Of a stretch of 64,000 bases of DNA, positions 16,891 to 25,977 are shown one piece after another. The position numbers and the translations under genes were made by a program. Position 1 is the first letter of the stretch, and every line of letters begins with the position of its first letter. Below the pieces are notes generated by a model, which saw only the letters and a program-made list of their open reading frames with translations, was not told the DNA's origin and made no database searches. This DNA is from Mycolicibacterium cosmeticum (GTDB lineage: Bacteria > Actinomycetota > Actinomycetes > Mycobacteriales > Mycobacteriaceae): contig NZ_CCBB010000003.1 in assembly GCF_000613185.1 (NCBI RefSeq), forward strand, positions 806,001 through 870,000. Direction: 5' to 3'.

Positions 16891-17976
16891 ATGAAAGCCC
16901 TGCGTTACTACGCGCCTGAGGACGTCCGCCTGGAGGACGTGCCGGAGCCGCAATGCGGGCCCGACGAGGTCAAGATCCGGGTGCGCAACTGCTCCACCTG
17001 CGGCACCGACGTCAAGATCCTGCACAACGGTCACCAGAACCTGACGCCGCCGCGCACCCTCGGCCATGAGGTGGCCGGTGAGATCGTCGAGGTCGGTGCC
17101 AACGTGAACGCGACCTACGGCAGCCAGTGGCAGGTCGGCGACCGGGTACAGGTCATCGCCGCCGTGCCGTGCGGTGAATGCCATGAGTGCCGCAAGGGCT
17201 GGATGGCGGTGTGCCAGAACCAGACATCGATCGGCTACCAGTACGACGGTGGGTTCGCCGAATACATGATCGTGCCGCGTCAGGTGCTCAAAGTCGATGG
17301 GCTGAACCGGATCCCGGACAACGTCGGCTACGACGAGGCCTCGGCCGCCGAGCCGTTCGCCTGCGCCATCAACGCCCAGGACCTGCTCGGCATCGAAGAG
17401 GGCGACACCGTCGTGGTGTTCGGCGCGGGGCCGATCGGCTGCATGCACATCCGCATCGCCCGCGGTGTGCACAAGTGCGGACCCGTGTACCTGGTCGACG
17501 TCAACGCCGCCCGACTGCAGATGTCTGCCGACGCGGTGTCCCCGGACGAGGTGATCAACGGTGCCGAGGTCGACGTGGTCGAGCGGGTGATGGAGCTGAC
17601 CGGCGGGCGCGGCGCCGACGTCGTCATCACCGCCACCGCCGCCAACATCACCCAGGAACAGGCCATCGCGATGGCGGCCCGCAACGGCCGGATCTCGTTC
17701 TTCGGCGGCCTGCCGAAGACCAACCCGACCATCACCTGCGATTCCAACGTCGTGCACTACCGCCAGTTGCACATCCACGGCGCCAACGGATCGGCACCGA
17801 TCCACAACAAGCGCGCGCTGCAGTACATCTCGACCGGCCAGGTTCCGGTCAAGGACCTCATCACCCGGCACATCCCCATCGACAACGTCCTGGATGCCTT
17901 CGACATCGTGCAGAAGGGTGAGGCCATCAAGGTGACGGTCGAGCCGAGCACGGTCGCCGTCGGCGCCGCCGGTTAG
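16891..17976 (+). CDS. Zinc-dependent medium-chain dehydrogenase (polyol or polyol-phosphate)
   Basis: A 361-residue MDR-family dehydrogenase. The catalytic zinc ligands are in CSTCGTD and GHEVAGE, the structural zinc loop is CGECHECRKGWMAVC, and the nucleotide site is VFGAGPIGCMH. The best family fit is sorbitol/galactitol-1-phosphate-type dehydrogenases, which act on sugar alcohols or their phosphates. The start at 16891 has an AGGAGG ribosome site. It is divergent from the PTS gene, so it probably oxidises the imported polyol phosphate. No MtlD-type mannitol-1-phosphate dehydrogenase is present, so this enzyme may take that role. Confidence 0.85.
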   Translation: MKALRYYAPEDVRLEDVPEPQCGPDEVKIRVRNCSTCGTDVKILHNGHQNLTPPRTLGHEVAGEIVEVGANVNATYGSQWQVGDRVQVIAAVPCGECHECRKGWMAVCQNQTSIGYQYDGGFAEYMIVPRQVLKVDGLNRIPDNVGYDEASAAEPFACAINAQDLLGIEEGDTVVVFGAGPIGCMHIRIARGVHKCGPVYLVDVNAARLQMSADAVSPDEVINGAEVDVVERVMELTGGRGADVVITATAANITQEQAIAMAARNGRISFFGGLPKTNPTITCDSNVVHYRQLHIHGANGSAPIHNKRALQYISTGQVPVKDLITRHIPIDNVLDAFDIVQKGEAIKVTVEPSTVAVGAAG

Positions 17977-18058
17977 CCCCGGCTCGGGGTACCGCACCCC
18001 CGGTCGGGTGCTCTAGGTTCGTAGGCGTCCGTCGACGTCGACTCCGTGGGGGCTGCGG

Positions 18059-19177
18059 TTGCTGCTAGATGCCAAGTCCCGTCGTGCCGTTGGCCGTGCG
18101 TTGTCGCAGTGGTGGACCACGCCCGTCGACTACGACGGCCAGGTCGAGTACTTCGCCGAGCGGTCGCTGACCGGACTGATCCAGTTGCTGATCGGCGCCG
18201 CCGCGGCGGCGGTGGGCGGCGTGGTGGTCATGGGCCAACTGTCGGACACCGCGGCGCAGCCGCTGTACGCGCGCGTCGTCGCACTGGCCTTCGCGGCCTG
18301 CACCTTCGCCGGTGCGCTGGCCTGGTGGCTGGCGCCGTGGCCGTCACGGCGCATGTCCCGGGTCTGCATCGTCTGCTTCGACGTGGGGGTGGTGGCGGTG
18401 TCCCTGGTCAACATCCGGGCCCTGTCGGGCATCTTCGCGCTGAGCGCGCTGATTTTGGTGTCGTTCTACATCGTCTTCTTCGATGGGCCCAAAATCATTG
18501 TGCTGCACGGTCTCTGGTCTGTACTGGCCATGGTGGCGCTCGCCATCACGATCGGTGCGCAAGTGCACGGCGATCTGTTCCTGGTACTGGCCCGGGCGAT
18601 TGCCGGCACCACGCTCGCCTTCGCACCCGCGGCAGCCCAGTTCGCGATCTGGGTGCTGCGCACCGATGCCAACGAGGCGACCACCGACCCGCTGACCGGG
18701 TTGCTCAACCGGCGCGGCCTGTCCATCCACGTCGACGGGCTGGTGCGCCGCGCGGTCAAGGGTGAGCGCACCGTGCTGGTGGCCGTCATCGATCTGGACC
18801 GGTTCAAAGGCGTCAACGACGCCTTCGGGCACGCGGCCGGCGACGAGGTTCTGGTCCGCACCGCCCGCCGGTTGGAATCCGTGGTCACCAGCAGCGCCCT
18901 GGTGGCCAGGGTCGGCGGTGAAGAGTTCGTCGTCGTCGACATCGTCAGGTCGGGCGATGGTGCGTCGATGGGGGAGAAACTGCGTGCGGCGCTGGCCGAT
19001 CACACCGATCGCGCGGTGACCGCCAGCATCGGGGTGACCGGCATCTCGGCGGCCACCTTCGCCGGCGGCGACGACCCGGTCGGGTTGCTGGGCCACCTCA
19101 TCGCTCGTGCCGACAGCGCGATGTTCGCGGCGAAACGGGACGGCGGTGACAAGTCGGTGTATGTGGCTCAAGTCTGA
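18059..19177 (+). CDS. Membrane-bound diguanylate cyclase (GGDEF)
   Basis: Residues about 40-200 hold six or so hydrophobic segments forming a membrane sensor domain. They are followed by a linker (TDPLTGLLNRRG) and a GGDEF domain with VIDLDRFKGVNDAFGHAAGDEVL and the active-site motif GGEEF at 286-290, so synthesis of cyclic di-GMP from GTP is expected. No RxxD inhibitory site sits five residues before GGEEF, so product inhibition by that route is unlikely. The start is uncertain: TTG at 18059 gives 372 residues, and no ribosome site is obvious. It ends directly against the convergent gene at 19178. Confidence 0.85.
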   Translation: MLLDAKSRRAVGRALSQWWTTPVDYDGQVEYFAERSLTGLIQLLIGAAAAAVGGVVVMGQLSDTAAQPLYARVVALAFAACTFAGALAWWLAPWPSRRMSRVCIVCFDVGVVAVSLVNIRALSGIFALSALILVSFYIVFFDGPKIIVLHGLWSVLAMVALAITIGAQVHGDLFLVLARAIAGTTLAFAPAAAQFAIWVLRTDANEATTDPLTGLLNRRGLSIHVDGLVRRAVKGERTVLVAVIDLDRFKGVNDAFGHAAGDEVLVRTARRLESVVTSSALVARVGGEEFVVVDIVRSGDGASMGEKLRAALADHTDRAVTASIGVTGISAATFAGGDDPVGLLGHLIARADSAMFAAKRDGGDKSVYVAQV

Positions 19178-19552
19178 TCAGCCGCCCACCGCCGTCATAT
19201 AACCCGCCAGGGCCAGCGCGCACGCCGCCCCGCACACCACCATCGTGCCCAGCGCCCAGGGCCAACCCCGCGCCCGGCGCACCAGCGCCACGATGGTCAC
19301 CGCGGTCCCGGCGACGGCGATCAGCACCGCCACGCCGAAGCCGGTCAGTGCCGCCGTCACGCCGGCGTCGATATCGCAGGTGGCCGGCGGACAGTAGTCG
19401 GTGAACGCCATCATGAACACGCCCAGCACGGCGGCCGCGCCGCCGCCGGCGTAGGTCAGTACCAGCAGGGTGATGGACACCCCCAGGTCGACTCCCGAAC
19501 GCGGCGGCCGCACCGGCGGAGGTGCCGGGTTCGGCGGGTAGCCGTACGTCAT
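19178..19552 (-). CDS. Small proline-leading membrane protein
   Basis: A 124-residue protein with a Pro/Tyr-rich cytosolic N-terminus (MTYGYPPNPAPPPVRPPR) followed by three hydrophobic helices at about 25-50, 66-88 and 97-118. Two Cys in CPPATCDID lie in the first extracytoplasmic loop and might pair. This layout is common among mycobacterial membrane proteins of unknown function. It abuts the GGDEF gene convergently, with no gap between stop codons. Confidence 0.6.
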   Translation of the reverse strand: MTYGYPPNPAPPPVRPPRSGVDLGVSITLLVLTYAGGGAAAVLGVFMMAFTDYCPPATCDIDAGVTAALTGFGVAVLIAVAGTAVTIVALVRRARGWPWALGTMVVCGAACALALAGYMTAVGG

Positions 19553-19663
19553 GAGCGGTGACTCTAGCCCGGTGATGCGACGCGCGCGGCCGGGATTGGA
19601 CCCGCACTTTCGCCGCGACGCGTAACGTGTTGGCGCGCGGTCAAATCGAGCGGACGGGAGCCG

Positions 19664-21133
19664 ATGCGCCACTATTACACCGCAGATGCGATTCGAGCCG
19701 CCGAGGCGCCGTTGCTGGCGGCCCTGCCCGACGGTGTACTCATGCGGCGCGCCGCGCACGGACTGGCGTCGGCGATCGCGGGGGAGTTGCGCGCCCGCTC
19801 CGGTGGCGTTTTCGGCCGGCGGGTGTGCGCCGTGGTCGGTTCCGGCGACAACGGGGGTGACGCCCTGTGGGCGGCCACCTTCCTGCGCCGCCGCGGTGTC
19901 GCGGCCAGCGCGGTATTGCTCAACCCGGAGCACACCCACGCCGCGGCGCTGGCGGCGTTCCGCCGGGCCGGCGGGCGCACCGTCGACGCGATCCCGCCGG
20001 CGACGGATCTGGTGATCGACGGTGTCGTCGGCATCTCCGGTCGGGGCCCACTGCGCCCCGCCGCGGCCGAGGTATTCGGCGCCAGTGCCGCACCGGTGGT
20101 CGCCGTCGACATCCCCAGCGGTGTCGACGTACACACCGGCGCCGCCGACGGGCCACATGTCACGGCCGCGCTGACCGTGACGTTCGGCGGCTACAAACCC
20201 GTACACGCGCTCGGCGAATGCGGGCGTGTCGAACTCGTCGACATCGGGCTGGACCTGCCGCCCAGCACGGTGCGCGGACTCGAGGCCGCCGACGTCGCCG
20301 CGCGGTGGCCGGTGCCGGGGCCGCACGACGACAAGTACACCCAGGGTGTGACCGGCATCCTGGCAGGCTCGGCCACCTACCCCGGTGCGGCCATCCTGTG
20401 CACCGGTGCGGCCGTGGCCGCCACCTCGGGGATGGTGCGCTACGCCGGCAGCGCGGCCGCGAACGTGGTGACGCGCTGGCCCGAGGTGGTGGCCGCGCCC
20501 CGGGCCGAAGCCGCCGGCCGGGTGCAATCGTGGGTCGTCGGGCCGGGGCTGGGCACCGACGAATCCGCCGCCGAGGCTTTGCATTTCGCGCTGGCCACCG
20601 AATTGCCGGTGATCGTCGACGCCGACGCGCTGACTTTGCTGGCCGCCCATCCCGAGTTGGTGGAAAATCGTTCCGCGCCAACCGTTCTCACCCCGCACGC
20701 CGGGGAATACCAACGGGTGGCCGGCCACCCGGTCGGGGCGGACCGGGTCGCCGCCGCGCGTGAGCTGGCCCAGCGGCTCGGTGCCACGGTGCTGCTCAAG
20801 GGCAACGTCACGGTCATCGCCGGCCCCGGGGCGAGCGAAGCGACGGGAATTGACGCCGGGGCGAGCGAAGCGACGGGGAGTGACGGTGATGTCAGCTACC
20901 TCAACCCCGCCGGCCAATCCTGGGCCGCCACAGCGGGATCCGGCGATGTGCTGTCCGGGATCATCGGCGCGTTGCTGGCATCGGGCCTGCCGCCCACCGA
21001 GGCCGCCGCGATGGCGGCGTACGTGCATGCCCGCGCCGCCGGATTGTCCGCCGCCGACCCGGGACCGCGTGCCGTACCCACGTCGGCGGAAGGCATTCTG
21101 GCCCATCTCCGTTCATCCGTCGCGCAACTCTAG
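19664..21133 (+). CDS. nnrD: Bifunctional NAD(P)H-hydrate repair enzyme
   Basis: This enzyme repairs damaged NADH/NADPH hydrates. The N-terminal epimerase domain (about 1-210) has VVGSGDNGGDALWAA and DIPSGVDV. The C-terminal ADP-dependent dehydratase domain (about 215-489) has DKYTQGVTGILAGS, VGPGLGTD, LTPHAGEYQR and the ATP/ADP motif TAGSGDVLSGIIGALL. Both domains in one chain match Rv3433c. Residues about 388-407 are an insertion encoded by two 30-bp in-frame tandem repeats (GASEATG twice) in a loop before YLNPAGQ. gadB starts 11 nt after the stop. Confidence 0.93.
   Translation: MRHYYTADAIRAAEAPLLAALPDGVLMRRAAHGLASAIAGELRARSGGVFGRRVCAVVGSGDNGGDALWAATFLRRRGVAASAVLLNPEHTHAAALAAFRRAGGRTVDAIPPATDLVIDGVVGISGRGPLRPAAAEVFGASAAPVVAVDIPSGVDVHTGAADGPHVTAALTVTFGGYKPVHALGECGRVELVDIGLDLPPSTVRGLEAADVAARWPVPGPHDDKYTQGVTGILAGSATYPGAAILCTGAAVAATSGMVRYAGSAAANVVTRWPEVVAAPRAEAAGRVQSWVVGPGLGTDESAAEALHFALATELPVIVDADALTLLAAHPELVENRSAPTVLTPHAGEYQRVAGHPVGADRVAAARELAQRLGATVLLKGNVTVIAGPGASEATGIDAGASEATGSDGDVSYLNPAGQSWAATAGSGDVLSGIIGALLASGLPPTEAAAMAAYVHARAAGLSAADPGPRAVPTSAEGILAHLRSSVAQL
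20826..20885 (+). repeat. Two-unit 30-bp in-frame minisatellite in nnrD
   Basis: Units 20826-20855 and 20856-20885 differ at only two or three positions and share the core GGGGCGAGCGAAGCGACGGG. Each encodes ten residues around GASEATG, so copy-number change would not shift the frame. It sits in a surface loop of the dehydratase domain, where family members have a short turn. Confidence 0.85.
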
Positions 21134-21144
21134 AAGGGATCCCC

Positions 21145-22527
21145 ATGCCAGCACGGCACACGCCAGGACCGTCCATCTCACCGGCCTACACCGGTCGGTT
21201 GTCCACCGACCCGGTGCCGTCGCTGCGGCTGCCCGACGACTCGATGGAGGCCGAGGCCGCCTACCGCTTCATCCACGACGAGCTGATGCTCGACGGCAGC
21301 TCCCGGCTGAACCTGGCCACGTTCGTCACCACGTGGATGGAACCCGAGGCCGACAAACTGATGGCCGAGACGTTCGACAAGAACATGATCGACAAGGACG
21401 AATACCCGGCCACCGCCGCCATCGAGTCACGCTGTGTGGCCATGGTGGCCGACCTGTTCCACGCCGAGGACCTGCGCGACGACGATCCGGCCACCGCGGT
21501 CGGGGTGTCCACCATCGGGTCCAGCGAGGCCGTCATGCTGGCCGGGCTGGCGCTGAAATGGCGGTGGCGGGACAAGGTCGGTGAAGGGTGGAAGACCCGC
21601 ACCCCCAACCTGGTGCTGGGCTCCAACGTGCAGGTGGTCTGGGAGAAGTTCTGCCGGTACTTCGACGTCGAACCGCGCTACCTGCCGATGGCGGAGGACC
21701 GCTACGTGATCACGCCCGAGCAGGTGGTCGAGGCCGTCGACGAGGACACCATCGGCGTGGTCGGCATCCTGGGCACCACCTTCACCGGCGAGTTGGAGCC
21801 GATCGCCGAGATCTGCGCGGCCCTGGACACGCTGGCCGCCGGCGGTGGGGTCGACGTACCCGTGCACGTGGACGCGGCCAGCGGCGGCTTCGTGGTGCCG
21901 TTCCTGCATCCGGACCTGCAATGGGATTTCCGGCTGCCGCGGGTGGTCTCGATCAACGTCAGCGGTCACAAATACGGGCTGACCTATCCGGGTATCGGAT
22001 TCGTGGTGTGGCGCAACAAGGACCACCTGCCCGAGGACCTGGTGTTCCGGGTCAACTACCTCGGCGGCGACATGCCCACCTTCACCTTGAACTTCTCCCG
22101 GCCCGGGAACCAGGTGGTGGGCCAGTACTACAACTTCCTGCGGCTGGGCCGCGCCGGATACACCCAGGTGATGCAGTGCCTGTCGCAGACCGCGCGGTGG
22201 CTGGGCGATCAACTGCGGGCCAGCGAGCATTTCGAGGTGATCACCGACGGGTCGGCCATCCCGGTGATCAGTTTCCGGCTCAAGGGCGACCCGGGTTACA
22301 CCGAGTTCGACCTCTCGCACGCGCTGCGCGCCTATGGCTGGCAGGTGCCGGCGTACACGATGCCCGAGGGCGCCGAGGACGTCACCGTGCTGCGGGTCGT
22401 GGTCCGGGAAGGCTTCTCGGCCGACCTGGCCCGCGCGCTCAAGGAGGACACCATCACCGCCCTGCGGCATCTCGACGAGCTCAAGCCCAACGGACACTTC
22501 GACGAGGTGCAGCCGTTCGCGCACTGA
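21145..22527 (+). CDS. gadB: Glutamate decarboxylase
   Basis: A PLP-dependent group II decarboxylase that converts glutamate to GABA, consuming a proton. The Schiff-base lysine is Lys276 in SGHKYGLTYPG, and VHVDAASGGFV supplies the PLP-ring Asp and the substrate loop. The 460-residue length and N-terminal SMEAEAAYRFIHDELMLDG are typical. It follows nnrD by 11 nt, as Rv3432c follows Rv3433c. No GABA/glutamate antiporter is visible nearby, so a role in acid resistance is not supported here; a GABA-shunt role is equally possible. Confidence 0.95.
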   Translation: MPARHTPGPSISPAYTGRLSTDPVPSLRLPDDSMEAEAAYRFIHDELMLDGSSRLNLATFVTTWMEPEADKLMAETFDKNMIDKDEYPATAAIESRCVAMVADLFHAEDLRDDDPATAVGVSTIGSSEAVMLAGLALKWRWRDKVGEGWKTRTPNLVLGSNVQVVWEKFCRYFDVEPRYLPMAEDRYVITPEQVVEAVDEDTIGVVGILGTTFTGELEPIAEICAALDTLAAGGGVDVPVHVDAASGGFVVPFLHPDLQWDFRLPRVVSINVSGHKYGLTYPGIGFVVWRNKDHLPEDLVFRVNYLGGDMPTFTLNFSRPGNQVVGQYYNFLRLGRAGYTQVMQCLSQTARWLGDQLRASEHFEVITDGSAIPVISFRLKGDPGYTEFDLSHALRAYGWQVPAYTMPEGAEDVTVLRVVVREGFSADLARALKEDTITALRHLDELKPNGHFDEVQPFAH

Positions 22528-22624
22528 ACTGTGACGGTGCGCCGCCGAACGTGCACATGTGATCGGCATCTCGGCCGATCTTCGCAAACCGGCTCACGTT
22601 CGCGGGCATGCGAAAATGGTGGCG

Positions 22625-23770
22625 ATGCAGACATCCGATGTTCTCGGCGCACAGGCCCTCATCGATCTCGATGCGGTCGCCCACAACGTGGGCGTTCTGC
22701 GTGAGCACGCCGGGTCCGCCGAGGTGATGGCGGTGGTCAAGGCCGACGGGTACGGGCACGGCGCGACGCCGGTGGCCAGGGCCGCGCTGGCTGCGGGCGC
22801 CGCAGAACTCGGGGTGGCCACCGTCGACGAGGCGCTGGCCCTGCGCCACGACGGCCTCAGCGCACCGATCCTGTCCTGGCTGCACACCCCCGGCACCGAC
22901 TTCGGACCGGCGGTGGCCGCCGACGTCCAGATCGCGGTGTCCTCGCTGACCCAGATCGAGGACGTGCTGGACGCGGTGCGGCGCACCGGGGTGACCGCGG
23001 TGGTGACCCTGAAGGTGGACACCGGGATGACCCGCAACGGGGTGGCCGCGGCCGACCTGCCCGCGGTGCTGACCGCGCTGGGCCGCGGCGCCGCCGATGG
23101 GGCGCTGCGCTTGCGCGGCATCATGAGCCACCTGGCCAACGGCGACGACCCGGCGCACCCGGAGGCCACCGACCGGCAGGCCGAGCGCTTCGACGCCATG
23201 CGCGCCACGGCCCGCGCGGCCGGCGTCGACTTCGAGATCGCCCACCTGTGCAGTTCGCCGGGCGCGATGACCCGCCACGACCTGGCCTACGACATGATCC
23301 GGCCCGGTATCGCGCTGTACGGGCAGAGCCCCATCCCCGAACTCGGCGATATGGGGTTGCGGCCCGCGATGACGCTCAAATGCCCTGTCGCACTGATCCG
23401 TTCCGTACCGGCCGGGGAGGGCGTGTCCTACGGACACACCTGGGTCGCGCCGCACGACACCACGCTGGCGCTGCTGCCCATCGGCTACGCCGACGGGGTG
23501 TACCGGCCGCTCAGCGGGCGGCTCGAGGTGCTGATCAACGGCCGCCGCCGGCCCAACGTGGGCCGGATCTGCATGGACCAGTTCGTCGTCGATCTCGGTC
23601 CCGGCGCACCCGACGTCAGCGTCGGTGACGAGGCGATCCTGTTCGGCCCCGGGGACGACGGGGAACCCACGGCCCAGGATTGGGCCGACCTGCTGGGCAC
23701 CATCAACTACGAGGTGGTCACCAGCCCGCGGGGCCGCGTCACCCGGGTCTACAAGGGCGAAGCGGGCTGA
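22625..23770 (+). CDS. alr: Alanine racemase
   Basis: Alr interconverts L- and D-alanine for peptidoglycan and is the target of D-cycloserine. PLP Lys39 lies in [10 protein letters not shown]. The second catalytic residue is the Tyr in GVSYGHTW, and [14 protein letters not shown] and [12 protein letters not shown] follow. I chose the ATG at 22625 (381 residues), which gives an N-terminus close to relatives; ATGs at 22616 and 22559 are in frame, and no strong ribosome site decides between them. It leads a run of six closely packed genes ending with tsaD. Confidence 0.95.
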   Translation: MQTSDVLGAQALIDLDAVAHNVGVLREHAGSAEVMAVVKADGYGHGATPVARAALAAGAAELGVATVDEALALRHDGLSAPILSWLHTPGTDFGPAVAADVQIAVSSLTQIEDVLDAVRRTGVTAVVTLKVDTGMTRNGVAAADLPAVLTALGRGAADGALRLRGIMSHLANGDDPAHPEATDRQAERFDAMRATARAAGVDFEIAHLCSSPGAMTRHDLAYDMIRPGIALYGQSPIPELGDMGLRPAMTLKCPVALIRSVPAGEGVSYGHTWVAPHDTTLALLPIGYADGVYRPLSGRLEVLINGRRRPNVGRICMDQFVVDLGPGAPDVSVGDEAILFGPGDDGEPTAQDWADLLGTINYEVVTSPRGRVTRVYKGEAG

Positions 23771-23775
23771 ACCCG

Positions 23776-24891
23776 GTGACCGACGACGACGCTCGGCCGC
23801 ACCCGGACCGGGGCAAGGTGCCCTGGCTGGCCGGGCTCGCAGGACTGGCGGCGGTCGGCTCGGTGGCCGGGGTGTCGGTCGCGCGGTCGGTGGGCCGGCG
23901 GGTCGGTGATGACGACCCCTACGCGCACGAGGATTTCGAGCTGCTGCACGCCGACCGCAGCGCCGTGGTCACCACGCCCGACGGTGTGCCGCTGGCGGTG
24001 CGCGAGGTGGGCCCACCCGACGCCCGGCTGACCGTGGTGTTCGCCCACGGGTTCTGTCTGCGCATGGGCGCGTTCCACTTTCAGCGGGCGCGACTGGCAC
24101 AGCAGTGGGGCGACCAGGTGCGGATGGTGTTCTACGACCAGCGCGGCCACGGGCTGTCCGGGCACGCCCCGCCGGACACCTTCACCGTGCCGCAGCTGGG
24201 GCAGGACCTGGAATCGGTGCTGGCGGTGATGGCCCCCCGCGGGCCCGTCGTGCTGGTCGGTCACTCCATGGGCGGCATGACGGTGCTCTCGCACGCCCGC
24301 CAGTTCCCGAAGCGGTACGGCAGCCGGATCGTCGGCGTGGCGTTGATAGCCTCTGCCGCCGAAGGGGTTTCGCGCTCACCGTTGGGCGAGATCCTGAAGA
24401 ATCCGGCCCTGGAGGCGGCCAGGTTCGCCGTCCGGTACGCGCCCGGACTGGTCAACCGCGGGCGCGGCGCCGCGCGTTCGGTGCTGGGGCCGGTGCTGCG
24501 CGCCGCGTCGTACGGGGACGAGAAGGTCAGTCGCAGCGTCGTGGCATTCTCCGAGCGCATGATGCACGAAACCGCGATGACCACCATGGTCGGTTTCCTG
24601 CACGCGCTGGAGGTGCACGACGAGCGCGCGGCGTTGACGACGCTGGCCAAGGTCCCGACGCTGATCGCGTGCGGGGACCATGATCTGCTTACCCCGATGG
24701 AGTACTCGCAGGAGATGGCGGCGGCGCTGCCGAAATCGGAGCTGGTGATCGTCGAGGGCGCCGGTCACCTGGTGCAGCTGGAGCAGCCCGAGGTGATCGA
24801 CGACGCGCTGGTCCGCCTGGTGGAACGGGCCACCCCGTCGCGGCTGGTCGCCCTGACCCGGCGGCTCAAGGAACGGGCCCGGCATGTCTGA
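23776..24891 (+). CDS. Membrane-anchored alpha/beta hydrolase
   Basis: The GTG at 23776, 5 nt after alr, gives 371 residues. A hydrophobic segment at about 15-35 (WLAGLAGLAAVGSVAGV) is a likely N-terminal anchor. The hydrolase fold follows, with FAHGFCLR as the oxyanion strand, YDQRGHGLSG, the nucleophile elbow GHSMGG, an Asp in CGDHDLLTP and the His in GAGHLVQLE, so the catalytic triad is complete. The gene is embedded between alr and tsaE and overlaps tsaE by 8 nt. This is a conserved arrangement in mycolic-acid bacteria as I recall. The substrate is unknown. Confidence 0.85.
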   Translation: MTDDDARPHPDRGKVPWLAGLAGLAAVGSVAGVSVARSVGRRVGDDDPYAHEDFELLHADRSAVVTTPDGVPLAVREVGPPDARLTVVFAHGFCLRMGAFHFQRARLAQQWGDQVRMVFYDQRGHGLSGHAPPDTFTVPQLGQDLESVLAVMAPRGPVVLVGHSMGGMTVLSHARQFPKRYGSRIVGVALIASAAEGVSRSPLGEILKNPALEAARFAVRYAPGLVNRGRGAARSVLGPVLRAASYGDEKVSRSVVAFSERMMHETAMTTMVGFLHALEVHDERAALTTLAKVPTLIACGDHDLLTPMEYSQEMAAALPKSELVIVEGAGHLVQLEQPEVIDDALVRLVERATPSRLVALTRRLKERARHV

Positions 24892-25348
24892 GCGGGAGGA
24901 CGGCACCGCGGTGCTGGCCACCGAAGCCGACACCATCGCGCTCGGCGTGCGGCTCGGGGCGCAGTTGCGCGCGGGTGACGTGGTGGTGCTGGCCGGGCCG
25001 CTGGGCGCCGGAAAGACCGTGCTGGCCAGGGGGATCGCCCGGGCCATGGACGTGGACGGGCCGGTCACCTCGCCCACGTATGTGCTGGCGCGGGTGCATC
25101 CGGCCCGTCGCGCCGGGGCGCCCGCGTTGATCCACGTGGACGTCTACCGGTTGCTGGATCAGACCGATGACATCCTGGGGGAGCTGGATTCACTGGACCT
25201 GGACACCGAGCTGGAGGATGCGGTGGTGGTGGTCGAATGGGGTGAAGGGCTGGCCGAGCGGCTGTCCGACAACCACCTGGACGTCCGGCTGGAACGCGAT
25301 GCCGACACCGACACCCGCACTGCGACGTGGCAGTGGAGCAGGTCATGA
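24884..25348 (+). CDS. tsaE: tRNA t6A biosynthesis ATPase TsaE
   Basis: TsaE is the ATPase of the threonylcarbamoyl-transfer complex that makes t6A37 in ANN-decoding tRNAs. Walker A is GPLGAGKTVLARG, followed by VTSPTYVLAR and IHVDVYRL, and VVVEWGEGL carries the second acidic motif. The 154 residues match the family. It overlaps the hydrolase upstream by 8 nt and tsaB downstream by 4 nt (ATGA). Confidence 0.95.
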   Translation: MSEREDGTAVLATEADTIALGVRLGAQLRAGDVVVLAGPLGAGKTVLARGIARAMDVDGPVTSPTYVLARVHPARRAGAPALIHVDVYRLLDQTDDILGELDSLDLDTELEDAVVVVEWGEGLAERLSDNHLDVRLERDADTDTRTATWQWSRS

Positions 25349-25977
25349 CCCTGGTCCTGGCCATCGACACCGCCACCCCCGCCGTGACGGCCGGCATCGT
25401 CCTCGTCGGTGATGAGGTCACGACGCTGGCCGAGCGGATCACCGTCGACGCCCGCGCACACGCCGAATGCCTGACTCCGAATGTGCTTGCCGCCCTTGCC
25501 GACAGCGGCAGATCGATGGCAGACCTGGAGGCCGTGGTGGTGGGGTGCGGGCCGGGCCCGTTCACCGGCCTGCGGGTGGGGATGGCGACCGCGGCGGCCT
25601 ACGGTCACGCGCTGGGCATCCCGGTGTTCGGGGTGTGCAGCCTGGACGCCATCGGCCGGTCGACCAGCGGTGAGGTGCTGGTGGTCACCGACGCCCGGCG
25701 CCGCGAGGTGTACTGGGCCCGGTACCGCGACGGCGTGCGCGTGGTGGGCCCCGAGGTCCATGCCGCCGCCGACGTGCCCGCCGACGGGCTGGACGCGGTG
25801 GCCGGTTCCCCCGTGCACGCCGCCGTTTTCGGTTTACCGGTGATGGGTCCCGAGTACCCGTCGTCCGCCGAACTGGCTGCGGTGGTTACGGATTGGACCG
25901 CCGAACCCGAGCCGTTGATACCGCTGTACCTGCGCCGCCCGGACGCCAAGTCGCTGGCCGAACGGGGCTTGGCGTGA
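25345..25977 (+). CDS. tsaB: tRNA t6A biosynthesis scaffold TsaB
   Basis: TsaB is an inactive paralogue of TsaD that scaffolds the t6A complex. The N-terminal ASKHA strand LVLAIDTATPAVTAGI and the GCGPGPFTGLRVGMATA loop are diagnostic. I chose the ATG at 25345 (210 residues), overlapping the tsaE stop; a start at 25327 would add six residues. Its stop overlaps the rimI GTG. The C-terminal half is variable, as usual in the family. Confidence 0.94.
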   Translation: MTLVLAIDTATPAVTAGIVLVGDEVTTLAERITVDARAHAECLTPNVLAALADSGRSMADLEAVVVGCGPGPFTGLRVGMATAAAYGHALGIPVFGVCSLDAIGRSTSGEVLVVTDARRREVYWARYRDGVRVVGPEVHAAADVPADGLDAVAGSPVHAAVFGLPVMGPEYPSSAELAAVVTDWTAEPEPLIPLYLRRPDAKSLAERGLA

